DNA of 64,000 nucleotides, taken from assembly GCA_009823395.1 (NCBI GenBank), contig CM020501.1, positions 28,383,361 to 28,447,360 of the forward strand, written 5' to 3'. The translations under genes were made by a program, and so were the position numbers. Shown here piece by piece: positions 37,965-50,179 of this stretch. Each line of letters begins with the position of its first letter. Position 1 is the first letter of the stretch. The notes under the pieces are model-generated. The model had not been told where the DNA came from. It did not search any database and saw only the letters and a program-made list of their open reading frames with translations. The stretch is from Thamnaconus septentrionalis. Lineage: Eukaryota > Chordata > Actinopteri > Tetraodontiformes > Monacanthidae.

Positions 37965-38154
37965 GTGAGCAGGCGACACGTTCGAACCGTCAGCTAGTCG
38001 GTCAACATTTAGCCTCCGAGTGTTTGTACACTCCAGACTCCAGAGTGTGCACACACTGTTTGGTTGTCGTGCCAATGTGTGTGTGTGTGTGTGTGTGTGT
38101 GTGTTGTGTGTGAGGCTGTGTGCGTGTTGCATTCAAATTCGACCTCCTTGAAAG

Positions 38155-38661
38155 CAGGGGTGTCAAACTCAAATGCACAGTGGGGCCAAAATTTCAAACT
38201 TGGACAAAGTCGTGGGCCAACATTGATATTTATTGTAAAAATCTTCCTCCAGGTATAACCTGAATAAGGATCAAGCAAAGCTTCACACTATACAATAATT
38301 AACTTCATATTACACACATGCAAAATCGAATTTCAAATTTTAAAAAAACTGGTCAAAATAAATGAAATATAAATATTTGCAGCCTTCTTATTTTACATTT
38401 TATAATATAATATTTAAAAATATGATATGATCAAGGAACCAATGAAGTCATAATAATATCCATCAATGAAGGTCCTGCCCTGATTGACGCGTCAAAATTC
38501 CAGCAGAGCATTTTGGGATTTGTAATATTAGCAGTTACATGTGCTGTATAATAGCTTCAGGCCAGCAGCTCTAGCAGTCATTTTGTATTGGCCTCGCAGG
38601 CCACTTATAGAATTACACTGCGAGCCAAATTTGGCCCGCGGGCCAGAGTTTGACACGTGTG
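38155..38661 (+). mobile_element. hAT-like 'GGGGTGTCAAACTC' element, copy 1
   Basis: The left end CAGGGGTGTCAAACTCAAA and right end CAGAGTTTGACACGTGTG are inverted repeats. Interior words 'gggccaacattgatatttatt' and 'gccaaatttggcc' recur in the copy at 57541. No transposase was seen. Confidence 0.8.
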
Positions 38662-38932
38662 CTCTAAAATGTGCCGGCATCCTTCCTCCCCGTCTCCGTC
38701 TTTATATCGCTGTCCTCGCTGCCGTATTTGTAGTGGAGAGAAGAGCAAATCATTAGCTGTTTGTTTGCGTTTGTGTGTGCGTGCGCGTGTGTGCGTGCGC
38801 TTTTCATGTTCACGCAGCTCTGACCTTGGAGTCATTACGCCGATGAAACGGCCGCCTAAGTGGGGTACGGATTAGCATACGCAGCTTTTTGTGCTGCACA
38901 TGCGGCGCTGTGTAAAAGGGAATAACAAATGC

Positions 38933-38978
<46 letters not shown>
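38933..38978. repeat. (GAT)15 microsatellite
   Basis: Uninterrupted triplet array. Confidence 0.97.
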
Positions 38979-39204
38979 AACAAGAATAATAGCGGCACAA
39001 AAAAAGGCGAACAGACCATTGAGAATTCCTCCTAGTCGTGCTGAGAGCGCAGCAGGCGGCTTAAAGCTGCTCCCGACTCCTTTGATGCATGGATTTGGCT
39101 GTTTATCCCTATTTATGGCAAAAGTCAAAGAAGCACAGAGGAAGAAATGTGATGACGTCACCAATAGTATTTTACCAGCAAAACATGTCAAATATAACAA
39201 AGGG

Positions 39205-39315
39205 TGTATATATACATATACACACACACACACACATATATATATATACACATATACATATATATGTACATGTATATGTGCAGTATAAATATACATATAT
39301 AAATATATGTATACA

Positions 39316-39389
<74 letters not shown>

Positions 39390-39431
39390 CTTGTATATAT
39401 ATATACATATATGTATATATATATATATACA

Positions 39432-39476
<45 letters not shown>

Positions 39477-39662
39477 GTATATATGTATACAAGTATGTAT
39501 GTATATATATATATATATATATACATAAAATAAATATATATGTGTCTGTAAATATATACGCATACATATATATATATTTTGTGTATCAACACATATATAT
39601 GTATACATATATATATCTGTATATATATATATATATACACATACTTGTATATATGTATACAA

Positions 39663-39735
<73 letters not shown>
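39205..39735. repeat. Long (TA)n-type array, about 530 bp
   Basis: Runs of TA mixed with palindromic TATACATATATGTATATA units, including at least two long pure TA stretches (39332-39384 and 39672-39734). It ends about 120 bp before exon 39858. Confidence 0.97.
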
Positions 39736-39737
<2 letters not shown>

Positions 39738-39857
39738 CTGCACAGTTATAGGTTCAGACGTATAATCAGACTTTATATAAATAAAGTCTGATTGAAGAAT
39801 AACAGCTATACAGTTAACAAGCAAGTTTCACCTACTTCCTTTTTCTTCCCCTCCAAG

Positions 39858-40020
39858 CTTCCTATCCTGCTGCCTTGTCCAATGGGAACTACGGAAACTA
39901 CGACAACTACGACGACGATTACGACCATGACGACCTGGACCGGAGCTTCCCGCCGCCGCCCTCCCCTGGATCGGTGGAGGAACTGAGCCGTGATCCGCTG
40001 CCGGGCCCCTCCCGCCGCAG
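39858..40020 (+). CDS. pard3b: pard3b exon: acidic/tyrosine-rich linker
   Basis: The acceptor is TTCCCCTCCAAG and the donor AG|GTGCCC, a weak donor match. The exon is 163 nt, entering in phase 1 and leaving in phase 2. It encodes SYPAALSNGNYGNYDNYDDD, DYDHDDLDRSFPPPPSPGS and then VEELSRDPLPGPSRR. The start is a near-repeat of N/D-Y pairs encoded by AACTACGA-type units, probably an expanded coding repeat. DLDRSFPPPPSPGS resembles the PSPTPHS-containing region of PARD3B. The 3' border is fixed mainly by the requirement for phase 2 with exon 41572. Confidence 0.82.
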
Positions 40021-41571
40021 GTGCCCCACCCCACCCCCCTCCCCCAACCTCCCGGCCGTAAAAAAACATCAGCTCTAACTCTCACACACGCAGGGCCAGG
40101 AGTTATTTTATTACGACGCCGTTAACGTGCCGACCACCCCCAGTGTTATGACATTAAGAAGAGCCATTACACTAAACATTACAACCCACACATGCATTAT
40201 TTAGACGGTTCTGACTAATTGCAGGAGCCTTTTTTGCATTAGGCATAATTATGGCTGCGGCGAAAAACGCGGCCCCGGCCCAGAGCCGCTATGTTGCGCC
40301 TCGCATGAACCTCATTAGCGACGAGCGTGAGCGCCAGGCTTGTCCCCTGAATAACCTCAGGCGCGTGTTTGCGTTTCAAAGCCGCAGATACGCCGCAGAA
40401 AACGGTTTGTTTAATATCACTGAGAGCCTCTTTCCTCTGTAAACTTCGCTCGGGTTCACTTTGGAGGATTCTGAGCTGAAAACAGCATGACGCATTCAGC
40501 TAACTACCTGGCTAGCTCGCTGACATGCCCGCTTTTTCATTCAGTAGTATTCATAATACTTTTTAAACTATAGAACAGGTATGTGCAGTGTGAAACAAGA
40601 AGCACCTCACCCACAAGAAACTAGTAAGATTGACTGAAAATTGAAAACCCTGACATTGGAAATGTAGTGCATATAGCTAAAGTGTTTAATAGCGACACAC
40701 AGAGAGACAGAAATGCAGTCTCATTGCAGAGCACGCCAGGACAGCAGGCAGCTTCTGCCTCACCACACGTCTCTTCTCAGTATTTGAACAGTAAATGTGA
40801 AAATCCAGTGATTTTGAAGAAACAGTATTACACTGGTGAAGTTAAAGTTAACTGAAAAATATAACCATTTAATCTTTTCTTTTCATTTACATTTTTTTTC
40901 TTTCCAATATTGTCAGGTGATACACGGCCTCACCTGCTTCCCCTGACCGCACGTCACTGCTATAGAAGTATCACTTTTTTGTCAGTGAGATTCAATAATA
41001 TTTGACAGTTTTCAATAATAACTAGTTGGCTAGCTAGCTGGCTAGGATGAGCCACCTGGTTAGCTAGCTCAGTTTTTATCATTGCAACAGAAAAACAGAG
41101 GCAACGAAAGCCAAAAGCACTTGAGCTGATTTGGAGTTCATACTGAAATGTCTTGAAAATGATTTGACCTTTAACACAAAAGCGTCACTTTTGAAGTTCA
41201 AAAACTGCAGCGGTATCTTTCAATCGTTGGACCAAAGATTTATGGGCTCGTCCCACTGGTTGAGGGTGTAACTCCGCCTTCCCGCCCCAAGACAGCTGGG
41301 ACATCAGCACATGGGATGCAAATGTTTGCTGAAGAAAAAGAGCAGCCATGAATAAATACATCCAGGAAGTCTGGTTATATTATTGCTCAACAGCGCAGAC
41401 CGAGGTTTGGATTTATCGCGGTGACAGATGGCCAGACACAAAAACAAACACAAAGCCAAACACAAAAGTTCCTCGCCGCAGCAGATCTGGTGATGTAACC
41501 GGGAAAAGTCGGCCGGCGAAACTGGAGTGTCGGGATGAGTGAGTCATTTGGGATTTGTTCCACCTCCACAG
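40021..41571 (+). other. pard3b intron, 1551 bp
   Basis: No transposon was recognised. 40180-40450 is repeat-poor with homeodomain-like motifs, listed as a possible conserved element. 40451-41571 looks unique and AT-rich, with GCTAGC-type words near 41020-41070. Confidence 0.85.
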
Positions 41572-41666
41572 CGACTTTCAGAGGGCGCCGTTCTACCCGG
41601 AAGACCAGGTTCCCTACGACAGAGGCAATGTGCCGCGCAACAGGGCATCCAAGAGCATGGACCTGG
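41572..41666 (+). CDS. pard3b: pard3b exon: KSMDL segment
   Basis: The acceptor is CCACCTCCACAG and the donor GTGAGT. The exon is 95 nt, entering in phase 2 and leaving in phase 1. It encodes SDFQRAPFYPEDQVPYDRGN and VPRNRASKSMDL. FYPEDQ matches YFPDQ, and KASKSMDL/RASKSMDL is a conserved Par-3 family block shared with PARD3 (RKSKSMDLG). RASKSM is a basic-directed serine context that could be phosphorylated; this is inference. Confidence 0.93.
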
Positions 41667-41708
41667 GTGAGTGTGCACGGTGTGCACAGATGCACTGCAC
41701 TCCACAGG

Positions 41709-41880
41709 GATGGATAGACTAGATAGATACTTTATTGATCTCCAGGAGAAATTGGCGTTGACAGCAGCCGGAAAAGGGAACTATTGAAATAAAAGGAACG
41801 CAATATTCTAAACTATAGTAGAAGGAGAGCTATGAGTTCGCTATGAAATTAGAAATATAAATAAATAAAAATAACACTCC
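41709..41880 (+). mobile_element. Fish interspersed-repeat tail (TTTATTGATCTCC type)
   Basis: GATAGATACTTTATTGATCTCC followed by 'gagaaattgg' is a common tail of fish retroposons. A related sequence lies at 63839-64000 ('cctttattaatcccacattggggaaatttgc'). Family unassigned. Confidence 0.4.
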
Positions 41881-42257
41881 TCTACCTCCACCTCAACCTC
41901 ACCCTACACCGGTGTTCCATAATTCCCAGGTTTCCGGAGGGGAATTGCAACTTCCCATTCACCTCCTCAGACTCCCTTTCAACTCTTTTCTGAAAGTTTC
42001 CTCTCGTCTTTTCAAACATGAAAAGACGAGAGGAACAAACAAACAAACAAAGACATGAGTTTGCCCCTTCTGCCCTCCTCCATCCATCCATCTATCCATT
42101 CATCCATCTATCCACCTATCCATTCATCCATCCATCCATCCATCCCCATTTTCGGTAGTGCTTCGTTAGGTGTGGTGGATTGGCTTTCTTCAACAGTTGC
42201 ACACCTCACACCCGGCCCGACCTCAATGGCTTTCATTATGGACAGTGGTCACACACA

Positions 42258-42290
<33 letters not shown>

Positions 42291-42571
42291 ACACACACGC
42301 CAGGAACTGTGCTCCTCCCTCTCATATAAGAACCTCTCCAGCACTCAGCAGTGGCTCTCTCCATCTCTCTAGCCTTCCTCCATTTCAATCTGTTAATATA
42401 TATCTACGTATATGTATCTATATCTACACTCTTTCTATATTTATGTATACGGTACATACATATATATATGAATACATATTTTTTATGTATTTTTTCTTCT
42501 TTTCACTCCTTCTGTATTCATTCCTTTCATCTCCAAAGAGCTCAGGTCTGAAACAAGATAGTTACCAGCAC

Positions 42572-42573
<2 letters not shown>

Positions 42574-42634
<61 letters not shown>
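42574..42634. repeat. (GT)30 microsatellite
   Basis: Uninterrupted array. Confidence 0.98.
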
Positions 42635-42635
<1 letters not shown>

Positions 42636-42706
42636 TTGCCTGTGTGTACATAGAGATAGAGGTGCTTTCAAATGCTGATCCTGTCCCACACATTTATGGA
42701 TTGAAG

Positions 42707-42739
<33 letters not shown>

Positions 42740-43658
42740 GATGTTTTTTTTTTCCTTTCCTGCGTTTTTCTGTTGTCGTATTTCCCTAAAGGGCAGCTTT
42801 TTTTCCTCGCTGACCGTGAAAAAACAACAAAAATAAACAGCCCACTTGACGCTGGTAGCTCGGCTCGGCTGCTTTGACCCCCAAACGTCTCACGGCAAAC
42901 TGGTGTGTTGACTCAGAGCCTCGCCGTCTCCCAAAAAACCCTCAAAGATTTGGCTGCAGGCGGGTGGGGTGGGATGGTGGCGAGAATTGAACGCTGATTC
43001 GGCAGCTGATTGGCTGAGGATGGAAAGAGGGGGTGGCGGCTAAAGTCGCGGACAGACGCTAACGCACGCTGTTTTTTCGGTTTCTTTTTCTCTCTTTTCG
43101 GCTCGGCTGGCGACAGGCTTCCTCGCCGACCCAAAGTCTTTTAGAGAAGCTTTAAAGTTGCATCCGCTCCCTCCCCTCCCCCCTCAAAAATTCAACCTCA
43201 CAAAAAAAAAATGAGAAAAAGGATTACTTAAGAGAAACGGCGGCATAATGAAAAGCTATTATTGTTTGCCGGGGGTCTCGGAATCCTGTTTAGTCAGATT
43301 AGCCCAGTGGTGGAGGGAGGGTGGGGTGGGGGGTTGAGGAGGTGTGTGTGTGTGTGTGTGTGAGGGGGGGCAGGTTGGGGGGGTTGAGGAGGTGTGTGTG
43401 TGTGTGTGTGAGGGGTGGGCGGGGGGCGTTCTTAGCGAGGTTTTCCTTTTTTCGTTTTTCTTCCCGCCTTGTTTTCCGGCCTCCCTTTATTATTTTCTCT
43501 TATTGTCTCACCTCTATCTCTGGTCGCCCCCAATATCCCCTTTTTCATGCCGCCGTTCTCATTTCCTCCCTCGCCGCCGCCGCTCCGACACATTATGAGC
43601 TGCGCAAATTTGTTCATGCGTCTCGTCTGTCTGCTGCTTTTCTTCCCTTGTCTTTCAG

Positions 43659-43703
43659 TGGCCGACGAGAGCAACCTGGGCGCCCTGGTGGAGCGCAGGG
43701 ACG
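43659..43703 (+). CDS. pard3b: pard3b small exon (45 nt)
   Basis: The acceptor is TTGTCTTTCAG and the donor GTGAGT. It is 45 nt, phase 1 on both sides. It encodes VADESNLGALVERRD, equivalent to VPDESKVHSLAGQKS of mammalian PARD3B. Splice sites are strong and the phase fits both neighbours. As a short symmetrical exon it could be skipped without loss of frame. Its acidic sequence sits just before CR3. Confidence 0.88.
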
Positions 43704-43964
43704 GTGAGTGTGCTTTTTGTTTGTTTCTTTGTTTGTTTGTCAAAACTGGACGAAACAGCGAGGTTTTGTTTTTGTTTTGTTTTTTAGCGATTTTTGAATC
43801 GCGCGCAAACTTTTGGTTTCAAGCAGTCTGATTTCCCAGAAAGCCCAGGGTGAAAGAAAGACGACTCTGGAGAAGAAGAAGCCTCTCTGCATTTGATATT
43901 CCTGGAATTCCCCACCAGAGCACTTTAAAGCAGAAGGATAAATAAAGCCATCCTTTTATTTCTC

Positions 43965-44101
43965 CCCCTCCTCTTCCTCTTCCCTCCTCCTCCTCCTCAT
44001 CTTCCTCTTCCCTCCTTCTCCCCCCTCCTCCATCTCTTCCTCCTCCTTCTCCTCCTCTTCCTTCTTCTCTTCCTCCTCCTCCTCCTCCTCCTCCTCCTCG
44101 T
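43965..44101. repeat. (TCC)n polypyrimidine tract
   Basis: Imperfect TCC/TCTTCC repeats over about 137 bp with no purine run. Confidence 0.95.
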
Positions 44102-44566
44102 CTCAGCTTTGACGCACCAGCTAATGCGTATCGACGTGGCTCGTGCGTGTTTTTCTCTTTTTTTCCTCGTCTCTCTCTCTCTCAGTCTCCTGAAGATGCT
44201 GACTCGGTGAATTTTCCCAGCTTCCTGCCCCTCCCCTCGCCTCCCCCCACCCCAACCCCCCTCCCTTAAATGGCCTCAGTGTTTCTTTATGGGCTTTGAC
44301 ATATTTCATTAGGCGGATGGTCTTAAGAGGCCTGCCGAGCTTCTTTAATCTGGCTAAAACCTTTTTTTTTCTTCCTCTTCCCTCCTCGTCTGGCGTAGGA
44401 GCGAGCGCCGCTCCTCTAACATCTCCCTCCCTCCCTCCTTCCTTCCTTCCGTCACTCACACCATCCTTTTCTTACGCCTCCCTCCATCCTTCCCCATCCT
44501 CGTCTACGCTCTTTTGTCGCCAGGAGCGTCGTCGCGCTTCCTCACTTTACCACCGGGTTTTTGGTT

Positions 44567-44571
<5 letters not shown>

Positions 44572-44615
<44 letters not shown>

Positions 44616-44644
44616 CCTCCTCTCTCTCTCTCTCTCTCTCTCTC
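44572..44644. repeat. (TC)n microsatellite
   Basis: About 34 TC units with one CCTCCCTCC interruption. Confidence 0.97.
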
Positions 44645-44769
44645 TTCAGTCCTGTTTCCTCCCGGATCGGCTCCACCCACCGTTGCTTTCACACTCGGAC
44701 CCGCTGCACCGACCAGAACCTCCAAGTTCTGGAAGCAGCAACTGCGCTGAACTTTTGACTCTCCTGTTA

Positions 44770-45247
44770 TCAGAGTCAAAAGTATTCGCAGTCTGTACTT
44801 GAGTAAAAGTTCAGATGGATATTCTCTGGTAGAAGTAAAAGGTACTGATTCAGCTCCTTCACTCAAGTAAAAGTAAGAAAGTACAGGTTCTAAATGTACT
44901 GAAGCAAAAATTATTATCATTATTATTATTATTGTTATTATTATTATTGGCAGGTTGGCAGGTACTCTAAAATAATTTCCACTTTTAATGATCCACTTTT
45001 ATATTAATCGACTCAGCTGCGCAGTTGAAATGGCTCCACTTCAAGCAACAACAGCTACAGTCATAAGTGAATTACTTTAACAGAATTTCTCCTTGACACT
45101 TTTAAAGCCAAAAGTAGTGAGCACATTTTTCTAATAAAAGGAGTAAAAAGTAAACAACCATCAGAAACAGAAACACTGAAGTAAAAGTGCAAATACCTGA
45201 AAAATCTACCCAAGCGCAGTAACCAAGTATTTGTACTCTGTCACTTT
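44770..45247. mobile_element. Tol2-like hAT MITE, copy 1
   Basis: Rich in ACTTGAGTAAAAGT, AGTAAAAAGTA and 'aagtatttgtactctgtcac' words, the subterminal pattern of Tol2-type hAT elements. 'gaaagtacaggttctaaa' and 'acctgaaaaatctac' also occur in order in the copy at 59318. No transposase; ends are approximate. Confidence 0.7.
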
Positions 45248-45631
45248 TTCACCTTTGCCTGTTAAATCAGTTCGTTGAGTCACTTCCTGTGTCAAAGCGA
45301 CGACCTGTTGCTGCAGGTAAAGCGCCTACCGTGCTGCTTCCCGCAGTACCTCGTCCTTCCTGTAGAGGGCCTGCGCTGCACGCACACACACATGGCTGTA
45401 GTCTATGGCGTACAATGTTGTTGTTGCTGTTGTGGTTTTCGCACAGTGCGTCCATGTTGCTCTCTTCCCGTATCAATCCCATCATGAACACAATCACCCC
45501 CAGTGTGTTGCCTCTTAAACTGCCCGGCCAATCACAGCGCAGTACAGCAATGTTCACCCCCCCGCGCACGCACACACACATACGCTTTGCAGCGTATTCG
45601 GCTAGCACACCGCAGCAGGGTCGCTGGTGCA

Positions 45632-45634
<3 letters not shown>

Positions 45635-45707
<73 letters not shown>
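45635..45707. repeat. (GT)36 microsatellite
   Basis: Followed by two further GCCGGTGTGTGTGT units to about 45734. Confidence 0.98.
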
Positions 45708-45708
<1 letters not shown>

Positions 45709-45846
45709 CGGTGTGTGTGTGTGCCGGTGTGTGTTTCATCCGTGCGAGCAGCCAGCGTAATGGCCGGGTATCGCTTTGTTTATCCCTCCATCTCGCCTCC
45801 CTCGGCGGCAGGTAGTGCTCTTACAGCGCACCTGGGAGCTCGGCTA

Positions 45847-45851
<5 letters not shown>

Positions 45852-45899
<48 letters not shown>
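45852..45899. repeat. (CA)n microsatellite
   Basis: About 24 CA units. Confidence 0.97.
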
Positions 45900-45900
<1 letters not shown>

Positions 45901-47092
45901 CTGCATCGTTGCTTGTCGACTCGGCGCAGCCCGACCTCAAATCTCGCATCTGTCACAGCACACACAAACAGCCGACTGAAGCCGCACACACACACACACA
46001 CACATCTTGATCGATCTGTCGCGTGCAGCCGACTGAGTCCGTGAGAAAACATCTGCGTCCGTTTAGAGGACATCTCGTCCGTTTAGAGGAGGGAACGAAA
46101 TGGAATCAGGCCCTCGTTTAATTCATCAAGGCAGGAATTGCAGCGACGCTCCAATCCAATCTGGGAGGCGATGAGGAAGCGGATGTCTCATTTAAAAAAA
46201 AAAAAAAAAATGTTTTTTTTGTTTTTTTTGTAGCAGGCGCTAACGCTACGCTAACACCGTGGAAGGCTGAAAGAGGGGGAGCAATAACAGACCCCCGTCT
46301 CGCTGACGGATGCCGGCCCGCTCGGGATTTACAGCCGTCGTGAATGAATCCATCCGCCTGCACTTTAGGCCCCCCCGCCCCCTTTCACACGTTTTTATAT
46401 AAATGCACGAGTCCCGTCCACGCCTTGCTCGCCGGAGCTACACGGCAATCACGAAATGGCCCCTTTCAGTCCCCTCCCCGCTTATGAAAGCCATTCATCC
46501 CGTTGGAGGGTGGGAGTTGGTAGGGAGAGGGGCGGAGGGGGGCACAACCCAGCCCAGTAAACCCGATTACAAATAAGCGCCTCCCCTCCCCCCGCTTGCT
46601 AACAATAGCGGCCTCCTTTTTTCGGGAAAACAACAACCCGTAAAAAAAAAAAAAAAAGTCTCTCTCGTTCAGTCAGCAGCTCCGGCCCTCGTAATGGCAA
46701 ATTTAAAGCTTCTCCTGGATTGGATTCAACCCCCACCACCACCACACCCACTTTTATAGGGGTTTGTCGGGGGTGGGAGGGGGACGATGCGACACGGCCG
46801 TCTTTACAGGTGCGTGTGCGCTGTGCATTTTTATGGCGGCAGCTCAGCTGCCCGGGGCCTTGTTTTACTGCTTTCCTGGGTTAAAATGGCTCAGGGCTTT
46901 ATTAATTGGAGACAAGACAGGGGAGCCAAAGTGTGTAGGTGTGTGTGTGTGTGTGTGTGTGTGCTCTGGTTGCGACAACTACAGCCCGGGAGCAACAGGT
47001 CCCGCCTCCTCACACTCTTGGCTAAAAGTGTCTCCTTGGCAACTGGCCGTCACCCCTGACTGACTGGCTTGCACATGCACGCACGCACGCAC

Positions 47093-47130
<38 letters not shown>

Positions 47131-47537
47131 CTCACTACCACCGGCGGCTGTAATGGAAGGGGGGCACTTTGCCGTAACTGCGGCAGCCTTTCAACAAGGC
47201 TGCTCAGCCTCGGCCGCTTGATAGGTGAGTGTTAAGCCCCCGCTGGGACGCAGCAGGGTGTGTGTGTGTGTGTGTGCGTGTGCGTGCGTACAGTATGTGT
47301 TTGCCCCCGCGTCTGCTGTCAAACGTATTAATGGCGTTCGGGGCCGAGTCTGCACTTGGGACGGGATGCTGAATCAAAGGTCAAAGGTCATCAGGTGGCC
47401 CAGCGGGGTGAGACTTGAATTACTCGTCTCCAGTTGGGCGAGACCCAAAGTTTGCGTGCGGCCAAACAGGTGGACGACACAATGCGTGAACATTTTTTTC
47501 CCCCACGCGTGTTTGTGTGTGTGCATGCACCTGTGCG

Positions 47538-47639
<102 letters not shown>

Positions 47640-47770
47640 TCTGTGTCTGTGCGAGGAGCATCTGTCGGCTCTGCGGCCGGCGATATGTGATAAACAGCGA
47701 TTTCACCCTCGGTTGGATTGGATCTACACCAGCCTATTAAGACCTCATTATTCATTTACCACAGCCACCT

Positions 47771-47809
<39 letters not shown>

Positions 47810-49108
47810 TAATTGTGCCTATATCTCCCCCACTAGTTCATCTAAAGCAGTCAAGGACACACACAGACACACACACAGCAACATCCCAACATCCCCTTAA
47901 AGCAAGTTTTGTGACTTTCCCCTTTTCTTTTTTTCTCCCCTTAAACCAAAACTCTTATACTTTGTCCAACACACACACTCACACACGCACGCACGTGCAC
48001 GCTCACCCCCCCACCCCCTCTAGTCTATAGCCCAGCAGTGTGCTGGCAAGGAGCTTAATTCTATCAGACTGTGAGCCGGACAGCCGTAATTACATTTGTG
48101 ACACAAATCCTGCCTCTCAAATTGAGCGTTTTATTCCTGAGCGTGCCAGCCTCACCCCCAACGCCCCCCCTCCCCTTCCTCTATTTATAACCCCTTTATT
48201 CCCCCTCCTAAATCCCCCCCTTTGCTCCCCTTCTTCCCCACAGAAAGTCAATTTGGGACTTGAAAGGCGGCGACGCTCGGCTTTTTACTTTCCCTCCACC
48301 TCACCTCCCACTTTTTTTTCACTGACTGCATTGCTTCCTTTTCCTCTTATTTTTCCTCTTCCTCTTCCTCTTCCTCTTCCTCGTCCTCGCCGCCACTCGT
48401 GATGCTCTGAAACCTCTGCGGTGACAAAAATAAATAAACAAAGAGCCGGGAAGGTCGAGGGGGGCCGCTCGCCAGCCTGTTTGCAGCCAAAACACGTCGC
48501 ACGGCAGCTGCGGATTCGGCCTTTAATTGCCATTTGACACAGGAAGTGATAGTCATAAAAATAACTTTTTGTCAATCACAGACGAAGGAAGGAACAAATG
48601 TTTTACAGTCGCAGCTCTGTTTAGATGTGTAAGCCCGAGAGGCATTCCTCATAATTTAGTCGTATTTTTTTCTCTCTCTCTCTTATTCATATATCAATGT
48701 GCTGATATGCAAGAAGGGAAATAAAAAAAAAACAACACTAAAACCGCATTGCATTCCGAGACAAGCTCGTAAATTTCACGGCTTTTTATTCCGAATGGGG
48801 CGTTTATATGTTCTGCGGATAATTGCCGCTGTCTCGGAGGCCTCTTGCTCACGTAAAGTCAATTTTTATTTATACAGCCGCATATAACACATCTGTCTCA
48901 GCGGGGCTCCGCCAAGGTGCGCAGCACCCGGCAGGTGATATATTTAGGTACGCAGCAATTAAGAGCAGCCTTAATGTGCCTCAATGAAATGGAAAAAAAA
49001 GTTGTTTTTGGTGCTGCTTTGTTCCCAACCACCAAGAGGCCTTGAACTCAAATCCCAACGACCGTTCTGACCATTAAGCCTTTTTCTTCCCAAGCAGTGA
49101 TGTGGTAA

Positions 49109-49974
<866 letters not shown>

Positions 49975-50179
49975 ACGACGACCTGTCAGAGAGCTCCGGC
50001 CGCGACACGCCGGCCAGCGGCTCGTCCCGCCAGGAGCTGGACGTGGACGACGGGGCCAAGAAGAAGAAGAAGACCAAAGGGAAGAAGAAAGAGAAGAAGA
50101 GCAAAGGCAAGAAGAAAGCCGACGAGCCCGCCGAGGACCCGGAGAAGAAGACCAAACGGAGGGGCTTCGGCCTCTTAAG
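49975..50179 (+). CDS. pard3b: pard3b exon: acidic then poly-lysine segment
   Basis: The acceptor is TCTTCCCTCAG and the donor AG|GTACGT. The exon is 205 nt, entering in phase 1 and leaving in phase 2. It encodes DDDLSESSGRDTPASGSSRQ, ELDVDDG, and then lysine runs (KKKKKTKGKKKEKKSKGKKK), ending DPEKKTKRRGFGLLR. This matches the PARD3B segment with KVKKTKEKEKKKEKGK and KIKKKGFGAMLR. The exon should join one starting with Phe-Gly-Lys. The basic stretch may bind membrane or act as a nuclear signal; that is inference. AAG/AAA runs form a near-microsatellite inside coding sequence. Confidence 0.95.

Larger units (their letters stand above)
37965..39857 (+). other. pard3b intron, 1893 bp
   Basis: Holds a TG array (38076-38113), a hAT-like element (38155-38661), a GAT array (38933-38978) and the long AT array (about 39205-39735). 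Little unique sequence remains. Confidence 0.85.
41667..43658 (+). other. pard3b intron, 1992 bp
   Basis: Contains a 'tagatactttattgatctcc' interspersed-repeat tail (41709-41880), CA and TG arrays (42246-42289, 42574-42634, 42708-42735) and TG runs at 43340-43410. No exon was recognised. Confidence 0.85.

Noticed and set aside
38856..39751. Open frames of up to 268 codons rich in Tyr and Ile on both strands
   Set aside because: They are translations of TA/TAC arrays.
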